Shown here: positions 1 to 5,797 of the stretch, piece after piece
Layout of the letters: each line of letters starts with the position of its first letter
Position numbering within the stretch: the stretch's first letter is position 1
Source of the DNA: Paenibacillus sp. UBA6285
GTDB lineage: Bacteria > Bacillota > Bacilli > Paenibacillales > Paenibacillaceae
Length of the DNA: 7,807 bases
Assembly: GCA_002438345.1 (NCBI GenBank)
Contig: DJUJ01000235.1
Span: 1 to 7,807, forward strand
Reading direction: 5' to 3'
The notes under the pieces: model-generated
Database searches by the model: none
What the model was told of the DNA's origin: nothing
What the model saw: the letters and a program-made list of their open reading frames with translations, nothing else
Made by a program: the position numbers and the translations under genes

Positions 1-75
1 AAGGTTTATGAATCCGGCCATCTTCCGTGTGGTTGGGAAGGGCAGTGGCCTGACGGTCGGCTAATCGTGTATTAA
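1..75 (+). CDS. 3' end of an unrecognised gene (partial, 24 codons plus stop)
   Basis: Frame 1 is open from the first base of the window to a TAA at 73-75 and encodes a C-terminal tail containing ESGHLPCGW and, six residues later, DGRLIVY. The G-x-x-PCGW-x-G then hydrophobic ending has the composition of a folded domain end rather than random translation, and it fits closely before the convergent gene whose stop is at 114-116. I do not recognise the family with certainty. The next genes belong to families often used as immunity proteins, so this could be another member of such a cluster, but that is inference from position only. The body of the gene lies left of the window. Confidence 0.5.
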   Translation, partial: KVYESGHLPCGWEGQWPDGRLIVY

Positions 76-113
76 CACCAAATCGGATGGTCATGCTGCG
101 CACCGTGCCTTCC

Positions 114-668
114 TTATCCGTAAAGCAGATCTTCCGCCGATATCGTTCCCTGGCATAGCTCCATGAACGTTTCCGCAATTTGTAAGGCGTCCTCGTAACC
201 TAAGTTTCCCGAGTGGGACACGACAATGGGATATTCGTAGTCTTCTCGGTCCCTGCGCATGTCCCAAGCATAATGATGCCCGCAGCCATCCATGGCAAAG
301 GGTACCGCACCCGGCATGTATTCGGGAAATTCATAGGCCAGCAGCATGGCTCTTAACTCATCAGCGCCGAAAAACTGAAAATACCGCTCCCCGTTCCCAA
401 ATTCGCCGCCATTGGAATAACGAAGAAAATCGAGATATGCGGTGGGTAGGCGCTTGTTCGGAATGGACCATTTCGCCGGATCAAACGGCTGGTATAACCC
501 ATGCAGAGGATTCGATTCCGGGAAGGGATTGCGCTGCCTCCCCGAAATCTCCGCGATTTCCTGCTCGGATAGAGGTTTGTTCCAATGGTTCACAACGTGT
601 TCCAATTCTTGTTGCGTTAATCCGGGATGCTTCCTATAACACACTTCGAATACCGATTCCCAATTCAT
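114..668 (-). CDS. SMI1/KNR4 (SUKH) family protein, possible immunity protein
   Basis: This is a 184-residue, probably cytoplasmic protein with no signal peptide or membrane segment. The region around residues 69-90 has the SUKH signature: IP then LPTAYLDFLRYSNGG, with the near-invariant Asn-Gly-Gly at 86-88, followed by YFQFFGADEL (96-105). The later part has the usual beta-strand and acidic-helix arrangement (VPFAMDGCGHHYAWD, 122-136; PIVVSHSG, 147-154). The length is normal for the family. Known bacterial SUKH proteins often neutralise toxins of polymorphic or contact-dependent systems, others are orphans; no toxin is visible here, so the immunity role is inferred. The ATG is preceded on its strand by AGGAGG (complement at 678-683) nine bases away, which fixes the start. 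It converges with the partial gene at 1-75 and diverges from the DMP19 fragment at 799. Confidence 0.85.
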   Translation of the reverse strand: MNWESVFEVCYRKHPGLTQQELEHVVNHWNKPLSEQEIAEISGRQRNPFPESNPLHGLYQPFDPAKWSIPNKRLPTAYLDFLRYSNGGEFGNGERYFQFFGADELRAMLLAYEFPEYMPGAVPFAMDGCGHHYAWDMRRDREDYEYPIVVSHSGNLGYEDALQIAETFMELCQGTISAEDLLYG

Positions 669-701
669 CCCGTCATTCCTCCTTTTGTCATCTACTGAAT
701 G

Positions 702-729
702 ATTATGTATTAGTATAAGATTAATGTAA
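702..729 (-). promoter_or_regulatory. Candidate sigma-A promoter for the SUKH gene
   Basis: Read on the - strand, TTACAT (complement of 724-729) is followed after 16 bases by CATAAT (complement of 702-707), a five-of-six match to the -10 consensus. It lies shortly upstream of the SUKH ribosome binding site, inside the AT-rich divergent intergenic region 669-798. It is a consensus match only. Confidence 0.35.
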
Positions 730-798
730 TTTGTGCTTTTTGTGCAAATATATCTAGTTCTGATTTAGAAAGGCTTCAACATAAAGGGGGAGTACAAT

Positions 799-984
799 TT
801 GAGTAAGACCGATATCTGTGATATATGGTTCGATTATGCCGAGGCCTTTGTGCAGAAAAAGAATGCTTCGGACTGGAACACCTTGACCCCGCAGGAACAA
901 GAGATTGCCGCCTTATGGCTGTTGGAAGCCGATGTGTATAACGGCGGGTTTGTGCAGTTTTTTTGCAGCAGTCGCTTGGGCTAA
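799..984 (+). pseudogene. DMP19/DUF4375 family protein, truncated after 61 codons
   Basis: The start is a TTG six bases after a GGGGGAG ribosome binding site (786-792). The 61 residues contain the hallmark N-terminal part of DMP19/DUF4375 proteins: LTPQEQEIAALWLLEADVYNGGFVQFF at residues 29-55 (written here in pieces: LTPQEQEIAALW, then LLEADVYNGGFVQFF). The frame then degenerates into CSSRLG and stops at 982-984. Family members usually continue for another 60 to 120 residues after the NGGFxQFF motif, forming an all-helical domain. Neither of the other two + strand frames just downstream resumes a recognisable family sequence, so a deletion or replacement is more likely than a single-base frameshift. 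Like SUKH proteins, DMP19 relatives occur as immunity proteins near polymorphic toxins, and this fragment diverges from a SUKH gene. It could be expressed as a short peptide, but function is doubtful. Confidence 0.7.
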
Positions 985-1035
985 ACGGAGAAACGAAATC
1001 CGTCATGTAGACAGTACAAAAAAATAAAATAAGTT

Positions 1036-1078
1036 AAACGGCCATCGTCCTGAATTCCATGGGATTGAAGGCCTTTTT
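1036..1078 (+). terminator. Likely Rho-independent terminator after the DMP19 fragment
   Basis: GGCC at 1040-1043 can pair with GGCC at 1070-1073, flanked by AAAC on the left and a run of five T (1074-1078) on the right. TCC and GGA add a short inner pairing. The stem is interrupted, so strength is uncertain. Position and T-run suit termination of rightward transcription from the DMP19 fragment. The rest of the 985-1230 gap shows nothing beyond the hairpin at 1141-1181. Confidence 0.5.
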
Positions 1079-1140
1079 GCTTTGTCTTTTGTTATAAACA
1101 ATGAAATTTGGGCGGTTAAGCGTTGTGGAGGATTTTTCGC

Positions 1141-1181
1141 AGACATGTAGGGCTAAGGGCGAAGCCCATACCTAGACATGT
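1141..1181. repeat. Hairpin flanked by two AGACATGT copies
   Basis: AGACATGT occurs at 1141-1148 and 1174-1181. Between them GGGCT (1150-1154) pairs with AGCCC (1163-1167) across an eight-base loop. Since ACATGT is self-complementary, the two outer copies can also pair, giving a two-tier hairpin. There is no T-run after it, so it is not a standard terminator. It sits about 50 bases upstream of the long-form start of the next gene and could be an operator or leader structure. Confidence 0.4.
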
Positions 1182-1359
1182 TTCCTCTCATATATTAATT
1201 CAGATCTAATGACAAGGATGTGATCGCGATATGATTCTGAAGGGTATATTAGACGTTAATGTAATCCGCAGAGTAACCAATAACGTAAGTCTGCTAGTCA
1301 ATTGTGGCGGCGCTCCACTCACTCCATTAAGATTTATTACTTCTGGACCCGTAACATTG

Positions 1360-1365
1360 AGGAGG
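1360..1365 (+). promoter_or_regulatory. Strong internal ribosome binding site (AGGAGG)
   Basis: This perfect AGGAGG lies six bases before the ATG at 1372 and inside the longer open frame beginning at 1231. It decides the preferred start and would permit a second, shorter product even if translation also begins at 1231. Confidence 0.6.
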
Positions 1366-1371
1366 AGAAAT

Positions 1372-1866
1372 ATGACCACCAGAGTTAATCTAACGCAGGA
1401 GGAGGGTGGGGAATGTATCGAACACTCTATAGATGTGGGACGCAATGTTGCACAGCAGCTTAACCTAAGGAACGAACGGCGCTACCGTGTGGAGTTTGAT
1501 ACGGCAACCAAAGTGATGCGCTTTTTCCGAAAGCCGGTTACAAGAGCGAGACTTTTCCTGGCGGTTGGCACACAAGTGGTTGAGGATCGAGAAGCACCTG
1601 AGCCTACCGTCATTACCATTCGAGATGACCAGATCTATGTGTCCGCCATTGGTCGTGTTACTCTCGGGATCATTGGTGAGCGGCTTCTGTTGAAGCACGG
1701 CTCAAAGAATAAATCCCTCCTAATCTTACGCGGAAAAGACATATTCATCGATCCGTTCATCCAAGTTACCCCGAAGACTGCAGAACAGTTGGGGTTAACA
1801 GAGGGTAATACCTCCATGGAATTCAATCAGATCACATCCGTGCTCCGGATCAATCCCGGGAAGTAA
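1372..1866 (+). CDS. Unrecognised protein with two similar beta-rich units
   Basis: The chosen start gives 164 residues; function unknown. No signal peptide or membrane segment is visible. The protein contains an internal duplication: residues 20-51 (I-D-V, then VAQQLNL, later VEF, T-K-V-M-R-F) and residues 130-160 (I-Q-V, then TAEQLGL, later MEF, T-S-V-L-R-I) share the pattern I-x-V-x5-A-x-QL-x-L-x7/8-EF-x3-T-x-V-x-R with one gap. This strand-helix-strand layout resembles the small N-terminal beta domain of YheC/YheD spore-coat-associated proteins and AbrB-like barrels, but no ATP-grasp domain follows, so the likeness is tentative. The ATG at 1372 has AGGAGG (1360-1365) six bases upstream. 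The same frame stays open back to an ATG at 1231, preceded by AAGGATGTGATC (1214-1225), an 11-of-12 match to the full anti-Shine-Dalgarno complement; that start would add 47 residues. I prefer 1372 because tandem AGG-AGG-AGA codons read better as a binding site than as three arginines, but the long form (1231-1866, 211 residues) remains possible. Confidence 0.65.
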   Translation: MTTRVNLTQEEGGECIEHSIDVGRNVAQQLNLRNERRYRVEFDTATKVMRFFRKPVTRARLFLAVGTQVVEDREAPEPTVITIRDDQIYVSAIGRVTLGIIGERLLLKHGSKNKSLLILRGKDIFIDPFIQVTPKTAEQLGLTEGNTSMEFNQITSVLRINPGK

Positions 1867-1884
1867 GGGAGGTCCTCGCTCACT

Positions 1885-1913
1885 ACGAAGGCTGGCTTTG
1901 TTGCCAGGATCGT
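1885..1913 (+). repeat. Imperfect hairpin after the two-unit gene
   Basis: CTGGC (1892-1896) pairs with GCCAG (1903-1907) across a TTTGTT loop, and ACGA (1885-1888) pairs with TCGT (1910-1913) outside it. No T-run follows, so it would be at most a weak terminator. It begins 18 bases past the stop codon at 1866. Confidence 0.4.
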
Positions 1914-1929
1914 CGCTAAGTCAAAAGGC

Positions 1930-2016
1930 GTTGTTGTTAACGATATACAGATGTGCGCGTAGGGTTAAGGGGGAGACCTGATCTTGGGCTAGATAACGCC
2001 ACCTCCCCCAACAACC
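1930..2016. repeat. Large GC-rich inverted-repeat structure, unknown role
   Basis: GGGGGAG (1969-1975) is perfectly complementary to CTCCCCC (2003-2009), with GGTT (1963-1966) able to pair with AACC (2013-2016) just outside. Alternatively GTTGTTG (1930-1936) pairs with CAACAAC (2009-2015), which can enclose most of the inner stem. There is no T-run on either side, so it is not a typical terminator. It precedes the likely promoter of the Crp/Fnr gene. I recognise no known riboswitch or structured RNA family in it and no convincing gene in 1867-2168. Confidence 0.4.
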
Positions 2017-2023
2017 TCAGCAT

Positions 2024-2080
2024 CTGACATGAGTGATTTGTCTGTATAATGATGTATATTTTAGTTCTTAAATATATAAT
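2024..2080 (+). promoter_or_regulatory. Candidate promoter(s) of the Crp/Fnr-type gene
   Basis: A perfect TATAAT lies at 2045-2050, with CTGACA (five of six for -35) at 2024-2029, although the 15-base spacing is short. A second perfect TATAAT lies at 2075-2080 without a clear -35. Either could give a leader of roughly 80 to 110 bases before the ATG at 2169. A short -35 spacing may mean the promoter needs an activator. Confidence 0.4.
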
Positions 2081-2168
2081 GTAAGGTAAGTTGATCACAT
2101 GCGATGCATTCCATCTGACCCTAACAACGGTTTACCATTTCATGAAAGAGTACGGGAAGGAAAGCAAA

Positions 2169-2765
2169 ATGAAAAACATATTATTGAAGTATTTAGCCAG
2201 ATTTACAACACTTAACGAAGAAGAACAACAGGCAATCGTTGAAGAAATACTGGTTCAAGAATATAAAAAAGGAACAGTTCTCCTTAGACAAGGAGATGTT
2301 CCTACGAAATGTTATTTCGTGTTAAAGGGATGCGTAAGGCAGTATTCGATTAATGAAGCGGGAAAAGAGGCCACATCCAATTTTTACACAGAGGAGCAAG
2401 CCATCTCGATCTTTAATTCTCATAAACAAGATAAGTCATCCGAGTACACCTTTACGTGTCTTGAAGACTCAGTATTGGTCGTTGGCGATCTAGCGATCGA
2501 AGAGGACATGTATAACAAATACGGTCAATTGGAGTCCATGACACGCAAGATGATCGAGGAAAAGTTCGGTCAAGTACAAGATGAATATGCTGCATTTATC
2601 GCTTCTACACCTGAAGAACGCTTCAAGTCTCTATTAACGAACCGACCCCATTTAATCGATCGCGTGCCTCAACATCAATTGGCAAGTTATCTCGGCATTA
2701 CCCCTGAGTCATTAAGCAGAATCAAGAAGCGAGTCCATACAGACAATCATGAGGCAGATGTTTAG
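2169..2765 (+). CDS. Crp/Fnr family transcriptional regulator
   Basis: This is a 198-residue cytoplasmic DNA-binding protein. Residues about 12-112 form the cyclic-nucleotide-binding-type beta-barrel (KKGTVLLRQGDVPTKCYFVL at 33-52, then the G-C-V-R-Q-Y-S turn). The long dimerisation helix follows, and a C-terminal winged helix-turn-helix is visible at about 167-187 (PQHQLASYLGITPESLSRIKK). The usual cAMP-contacting Arg-Ser cassette is not evident, and there is no cysteine cluster for an iron-sulfur centre, so the effector is unknown. The open frame extends upstream to a TTG at 2091, but the family normally begins at MKxILLKY, and the ATG at 2169 has GGAAGGAAAG correctly placed before it. Its stop overlaps that of the convergent DUF4386 gene. 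This regulator type is often found beside DUF4386 genes, so that neighbour is the natural candidate target. Confidence 0.88.
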   Translation: MKNILLKYLARFTTLNEEEQQAIVEEILVQEYKKGTVLLRQGDVPTKCYFVLKGCVRQYSINEAGKEATSNFYTEEQAISIFNSHKQDKSSEYTFTCLEDSVLVVGDLAIEEDMYNKYGQLESMTRKMIEEKFGQVQDEYAAFIASTPEERFKSLLTNRPHLIDRVPQHQLASYLGITPESLSRIKKRVHTDNHEADV

Positions 2766-3475
2766 GCCGTTATAGGGGCCTTCCCGCCTTTGAACAGCAG
2801 CCATAACCCAAAGCCCAATTCTCCTACAATCATTGGCACAGTAAATATAAATTTAAGTACGGTAATGACCCCATCGAATTGTGGGAGAAACGCGTTACAT
2901 AGGTGTATGAGCATATAGCCTACACCAGCAATCACCAATAAGATACTAATGATTTTAGGTATGCCGTTTGATTTGACAGCCACATAGCCCACAATGAGTA
3001 AGTGCCCGCCAAAAACAATTAAACCAATCGACCACATGGATTCAAAAGCATCTAAATACAGCATGACTTGTGCTTGAAGCTGATCGGATATCGATAAAGG
3101 GTCAGCACTGTTCGCGAGCAGCCACACAAATAGTAAATTCAATATGGCTATTCCTAATATAGCCGCATAGGTAAGACGGAACCACGCACCGAGCAACGAA
3201 AGGCCGTTATTCATTGGCTTCAGGAATATATAGAATGCCCACGCGACCACGATGTCACTAACCAGGATGATGACCCAGCCCAAGATTTCAGCTTTGAAAA
3301 GCGTGCTTGATGACATGAGATTATGAAATGTGGCGCTGGCATCTCCTTGCACCACAAGGCTTGCATGGACATAGCCATACGAAAAAAATGAAGCAAGTGT
3401 CATGATGATAAGCGATATGCTCGCAATCAGAGCAGGTGTTCGCTGATCCGTTCGTTGTATTCCTGTGGTAACCAT
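2762..3475 (-). CDS. DUF4386 family six-helix membrane protein
   Basis: With the chosen start this is a 237-residue integral membrane protein. Six hydrophobic segments are visible, at roughly residues 14-38, 65-88, 96-120, 144-165, 172-193 and 201-230. Landmarks are SFFSYGYVHASL after helix 1, an Asn/Ser-rich loop, and LGAWFRLTYAAILG in helix 3, a typical DUF4386 element. The biochemical role of the family is not established. Two earlier in-frame ATG codons exist (from 3535), but only the ATG at 3473-3475 has a purine-rich AGGGGG seven bases upstream on its strand. The protein converges with the Crp/Fnr-type regulator, and the two stop codons share bases 2762-2765. An assignment as a transporter or enzyme would be a guess. 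Confidence 0.82.
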   Translation of the reverse strand: MVTTGIQRTDQRTPALIASISLIIMTLASFFSYGYVHASLVVQGDASATFHNLMSSSTLFKAEILGWVIILVSDIVVAWAFYIFLKPMNNGLSLLGAWFRLTYAAILGIAILNLLFVWLLANSADPLSISDQLQAQVMLYLDAFESMWSIGLIVFGGHLLIVGYVAVKSNGIPKIISILLVIAGVGYMLIHLCNAFLPQFDGVITVLKFIFTVPMIVGELGFGLWLLFKGGKAPITA

Positions 3476-3520
3476 CCAATAACCCCCTAGGTTCTGTGTT
3501 AATCTCATTGTAATCGGAGG

Positions 3521-3548
3521 GTTATCACGGTTCATTGACTTAAATCAA
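3521..3548 (-). promoter_or_regulatory. Candidate promoter of the DUF4386 gene
   Basis: On the - strand TTGATT (complement of 3543-3548) is followed after 16 bases by GATAAC (complement of 3521-3526), each matching four of six consensus bases. It lies about 50 bases upstream of the chosen start and overlaps the longer, rejected N-terminal extension. Confidence 0.3.
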
Positions 3549-3582
3549 GGGAATTTGTATTTGGAGGTACGATGGCTGTTGA

Positions 3583-3864
3583 GTCGAACAGATGGATATG
3601 GAGTTCGTAATCCCTAGGAAGCTTTTTCACATGGCGGAATGGTCCATCATGGCTACTGGCCTATTCTTGTAGCGCCACGTTTCCGTTTAAGTACATTCCT
3701 TGTGCAGTTCGCCGAGTTTTTTTCTGAAAATGGTGGTTGTTGTATTCGATATAGAGTGTATAGCAGTACGGGAGAGAACAATTACATATCCAGCTTTTTA
3801 TGATCGCGTTGTTCAAGGTTGCGGGCCGTCGCCTGCGAAGTATAGACAACAAAAATGGAACTAA
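3583..3864 (+). pseudogene. Decayed AraC/XylS-type DNA-binding domain
   Basis: One frame (codons starting at 3583, 3586 and so on) reads like an AraC C-terminal domain that has rotted in place. It begins VEQMDMEF-VIP-RKLFHMAEW, matching the family pattern I-E-Y-M-x3-F-x2-P-x2-L-x2-LAE, then IMATGLFL and RHVSV for the first helix-turn-helix. After two in-frame stops (TAG 3670-3672, TAA 3688-3690) it resumes as FDIECIA, then AFYDRVVQ and GCGPSPAKYRQQ, matching the end I-x2-IA ... F-x-R-V-F ... G-x-SP-x-YR. The final 32 residues from IECIA to KYR have the length of an intact AraC end. The distance between the two Ala anchor positions is about six codons shorter than usual, so small deletions also occurred. 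The key GF of the second motif is lost. It differs in sequence from the intact AraC gene at 4865-5761 and lies just upstream of the epimerase gene, which it may once have regulated. Confidence 0.55.
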
Positions 3865-3879
3865 CACTATTTCATTTTT

Positions 3880-3885
3880 AAGGAG
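3880..3885 (+). promoter_or_regulatory. Ribosome binding site of the epimerase-like gene
   Basis: AAGGAG lies 11 bases before the ATG at 3897, a slightly long but workable spacing. No other start in this frame nearby has a better site. A weak promoter-like pair (TAGACA at 3843-3848, ACTATT at 3866-3871, 17 bases apart) lies within the end of the AraC fossil. Confidence 0.5.
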
Positions 3886-3896
3886 TTGAGTCTTAT

Positions 3897-4859
3897 ATGA
3901 ATTATGACAGTGATTCACACGCAACTATAATAAGTTCCGTATACAAAGGACTGGCGTCTATTGTTCTGGAGAATGATAGATTACGAGTAGAGGTGGTACC
4001 TTCGCTTGGTGCTAAACTAGTCTCTCTGTTCTATAAACCGAGCGGTAAAGAATGGCTCCTAAGTTCAACAGATACGACCCTAGAGGCTACCGAATATGGC
4101 TCCGATTTCACGAAAGCGGCGTTGTGCGGCTGGGATGAATGTTTTCCCACTATTAACCCAAGCGGTACGGCATACCAGGCGGATGTCCACCTTCCTGATC
4201 ATGGAGAGGTATGGGCATTGCCTTGGGAGTCTGAGACGGATGATCACGGATTATCCTGTAGCGTGAAGGGAGTACAGCTTCCTTATCTGCTAACCAGAAG
4301 ACTTGAACTAGGACAGGGCTCGGAGTTGAATCTGCATTATAATGTGCTGAACACGGGAGTCTCCGCATTCTCCTTCTTATGGGCAATGCATCCTTTATTC
4401 GCTGTTACTGAGGAAACGGCGATATTGCTGCCATCCAAGATGGAGAAAATGGTATGTGTATATGGCGGTCAGTCCTTAGAAGAAGGAGTGGAGTACCAAA
4501 GTTCATTATTCAACAAGCTGTCTCCCCTGCAGAAAGGGGACGGATTAAAATTCTATTACCGGGAGCCGGCCGGGGTAAATTGGTCAGGATTGTATGGGGA
4601 AGAGACGGGGAATTATGTCACAGTATCAGCTGTAGGGACTGGGGTTCCCCAATTTGGAGTATGGATAGACAGTGGCTTGTTAGGCAATCACGTTGCCGTA
4701 GCGTTAGAGCCGGGAATTGGATATTATGATAGCTTGGCCAGAGCTGAAAGCAATGGCAGTGCCCTGAAGCTGGAACCTGGAGAAGCGTTTAGCTGGAGCA
4801 TCTGCCTTTCATTGGGCCAGGGAATTTCCCGCTGTCAAACACAGACTATTAGTTCGTGA
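3897..4859 (+). CDS. Aldose 1-epimerase-like (galactose mutarotase fold) protein
   Basis: This 320-residue protein has no signal peptide and is probably cytoplasmic. It shows the mutarotase beta-supersandwich landmarks in order: LENDRLRVEVVPSLGAKLVS (24-43), GWDECFPTI (78-86), LPDHGEVW (99-106), FLWAMHPLF (160-168) and VALEPGIGYYD (268-278). His102 and His165 occupy the positions of the two substrate-binding and catalytic histidines of GalM, and Glu271 that of the catalytic base, so it is plausibly active. Known family members interconvert alpha and beta anomers of aldoses. Which sugar is used here cannot be read, and more distant relatives act on other hexose derivatives. The length is near the family norm. 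The gene stands alone, ends five bases before the stop of the convergent AraC gene, and follows the AraC fossil. It is likely part of the same sugar pathway as the DUF5107 gene. Confidence 0.85.
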   Translation: MNYDSDSHATIISSVYKGLASIVLENDRLRVEVVPSLGAKLVSLFYKPSGKEWLLSSTDTTLEATEYGSDFTKAALCGWDECFPTINPSGTAYQADVHLPDHGEVWALPWESETDDHGLSCSVKGVQLPYLLTRRLELGQGSELNLHYNVLNTGVSAFSFLWAMHPLFAVTEETAILLPSKMEKMVCVYGGQSLEEGVEYQSSLFNKLSPLQKGDGLKFYYREPAGVNWSGLYGEETGNYVTVSAVGTGVPQFGVWIDSGLLGNHVAVALEPGIGYYDSLARAESNGSALKLEPGEAFSWSICLSLGQGISRCQTQTISS

Positions 4860-4864
4860 GAAGT

Positions 4865-5761
4865 TTAGCCTTTCGGGATTTTTCGGTAACTTGAGGGGGA
4901 GAATCCCGAAATCTTCTTAAAAAGCCGGGAGAAATAATAGGGATCACTAATGCCCACTGCAGAACTGACTTCTTTAATGCTGAGTTCGGTAAGATCAAGA
5001 AGATGACCTGCCCGCTGAATTTTGAGCCGCAAGAAATACTCGATTGGGGAGACTCCTGTTTCGGAATTGAATAAATAGATTAGATGCTGTTTCGATACCC
5101 CAACATGCTTAGCGAGTTCAGTAAGAGAAATGGAGCCGCTCATATGTCCATTCATATATTGAATAGCCTGCTCTAAATACGTTTCACGTTTCTTTTCTTG
5201 TGACGATTTCCCCGCATTTAATCCAATTCCGGAGAGAAGTTGTCTTGCGGTCTGGGCAACATGTACATGGGTCGTCAGGGTATATGTCCGCTCGGCTAGC
5301 ATTTCAAATGCAGGCACGAACCATTCAATTAAACGAGCCTTGCCGCTGGGTGATAAAGCGAGCGGTGCGTTAGACAGACCGAACAGCTTAACTAATCTAT
5401 GAGCATGCCCGCCTTTGAAATGAAACCAATAGATGCTCCATGGTCTCTCCTCCATCGCTCCATATCGGTGTGCGGTTTCGGGAGGGATAATCATCATGTC
5501 TCCCTGCTGCAGTATCATTTTCTCTCCATGGTTCAGCTCGATCCAGCCCTCTCCAGCTTCGCAAAAGATGAAAATATGAGACGGACTGCCTTCTTGACGT
5601 TCCCTGAAATGATATTGAGCGTTAGGGAAATAGCCAATATCCGTAATAAATAATGAAGAAGTCAGTTCCTCCTGCTCTAGTTCTCTCATCCAATATTCTG
5701 GAAGCACATATAACTTCTCCTCTACAAACCCTTCAGGCTTACGAATATTTTCATGACTCAT
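4865..5761 (-). CDS. AraC family transcriptional regulator with N-terminal cupin
   Basis: With the chosen ATG this is a 298-residue cytoplasmic regulator. Residues about 40-130 form an AraC-type cupin sensor (SHIFIFCEAGEGWIELNHGE at 61-80, LQQGDMMIIPPETAHRYG at 84-101), which in relatives binds a sugar. Residues about 195-294 carry two helix-turn-helix motifs: ISLTELAKHVGVSKQHLIYLF (211-231, 21 residues, key LA, VS and LF) and SIKEVSSAVGISDPYYFSRL (261-280), ending in the family GFSPSSYRK. The frame extends 35 codons upstream to a TTG at 5864-5866, but that extension overlaps the likely promoter, while the ATG at 5759-5761 follows GGGGGA at good spacing. It diverges from the DUF5107-TPR gene, its likely main target, and converges with the epimerase gene. 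Confidence 0.88.
   Translation of the reverse strand: MSHENIRKPEGFVEEKLYVLPEYWMRELEQEELTSSLFITDIGYFPNAQYHFRERQEGSPSHIFIFCEAGEGWIELNHGEKMILQQGDMMIIPPETAHRYGAMEERPWSIYWFHFKGGHAHRLVKLFGLSNAPLALSPSGKARLIEWFVPAFEMLAERTYTLTTHVHVAQTARQLLSGIGLNAGKSSQEKKRETYLEQAIQYMNGHMSGSISLTELAKHVGVSKQHLIYLFNSETGVSPIEYFLRLKIQRAGHLLDLTELSIKEVSSAVGISDPYYFSRLFKKISGFSPSSYRKIPKG
4871..4911 (+). terminator. 10-bp hairpin inside the araC-type gene end, possible terminator of the epimerase gene
   Basis: TTTCGGGATT (4871-4880) is perfectly complementary to AATCCCGAAA (4902-4911) across a 21-base loop, followed on the + strand by TCTTCTT. It starts 12 bases after the epimerase stop and lies within the last codons of the convergent regulator gene, encoding parts of KISGF and RKIPKG. 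There is no free space between the two genes, so it is the only visible candidate terminator for the epimerase mRNA. The large loop and broken T-run make it weak. Confidence 0.45.
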
Positions 5762-5797
5762 TCCAGTTCCCCCATAATTATTAATCAGAATAAGAAT

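Noticed and set aside
1867..1957. An open + strand stretch after the two-unit gene (containing KAGFVARIVAK) as a gene remnant.
   Set aside because: It is short, has no start signal, and I could not match it to any family.
2091..2168. TTG-started N-terminal extension of the Crp/Fnr gene.
   Set aside because: The extra 26 residues are not part of the family, and a well-placed ribosome binding site precedes the ATG at 2169.
2764..2781. AGGCC/GGCCT hairpin at the end of the Crp/Fnr gene as a terminator.
   Set aside because: The stem is only five pairs with no T-run on either strand, and it lies within the DUF4386 coding end.
3572..3610. A 12-codon frame (MAVESNRWIWSS) with GGAGG four bases upstream, two Trp codons, looking like a leader peptide.
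   Set aside because: It overlaps the AraC-type fossil in another frame, has no attenuator-like hairpins after it, and sits too close to its ribosome binding site; chance is the better explanation.
3661..3924. An 87-codon open frame on the - strand.
   Set aside because: It is antisense to the AraC fossil and overlaps the start of the epimerase gene, with no ribosome binding site and a composition unlike a folded protein.
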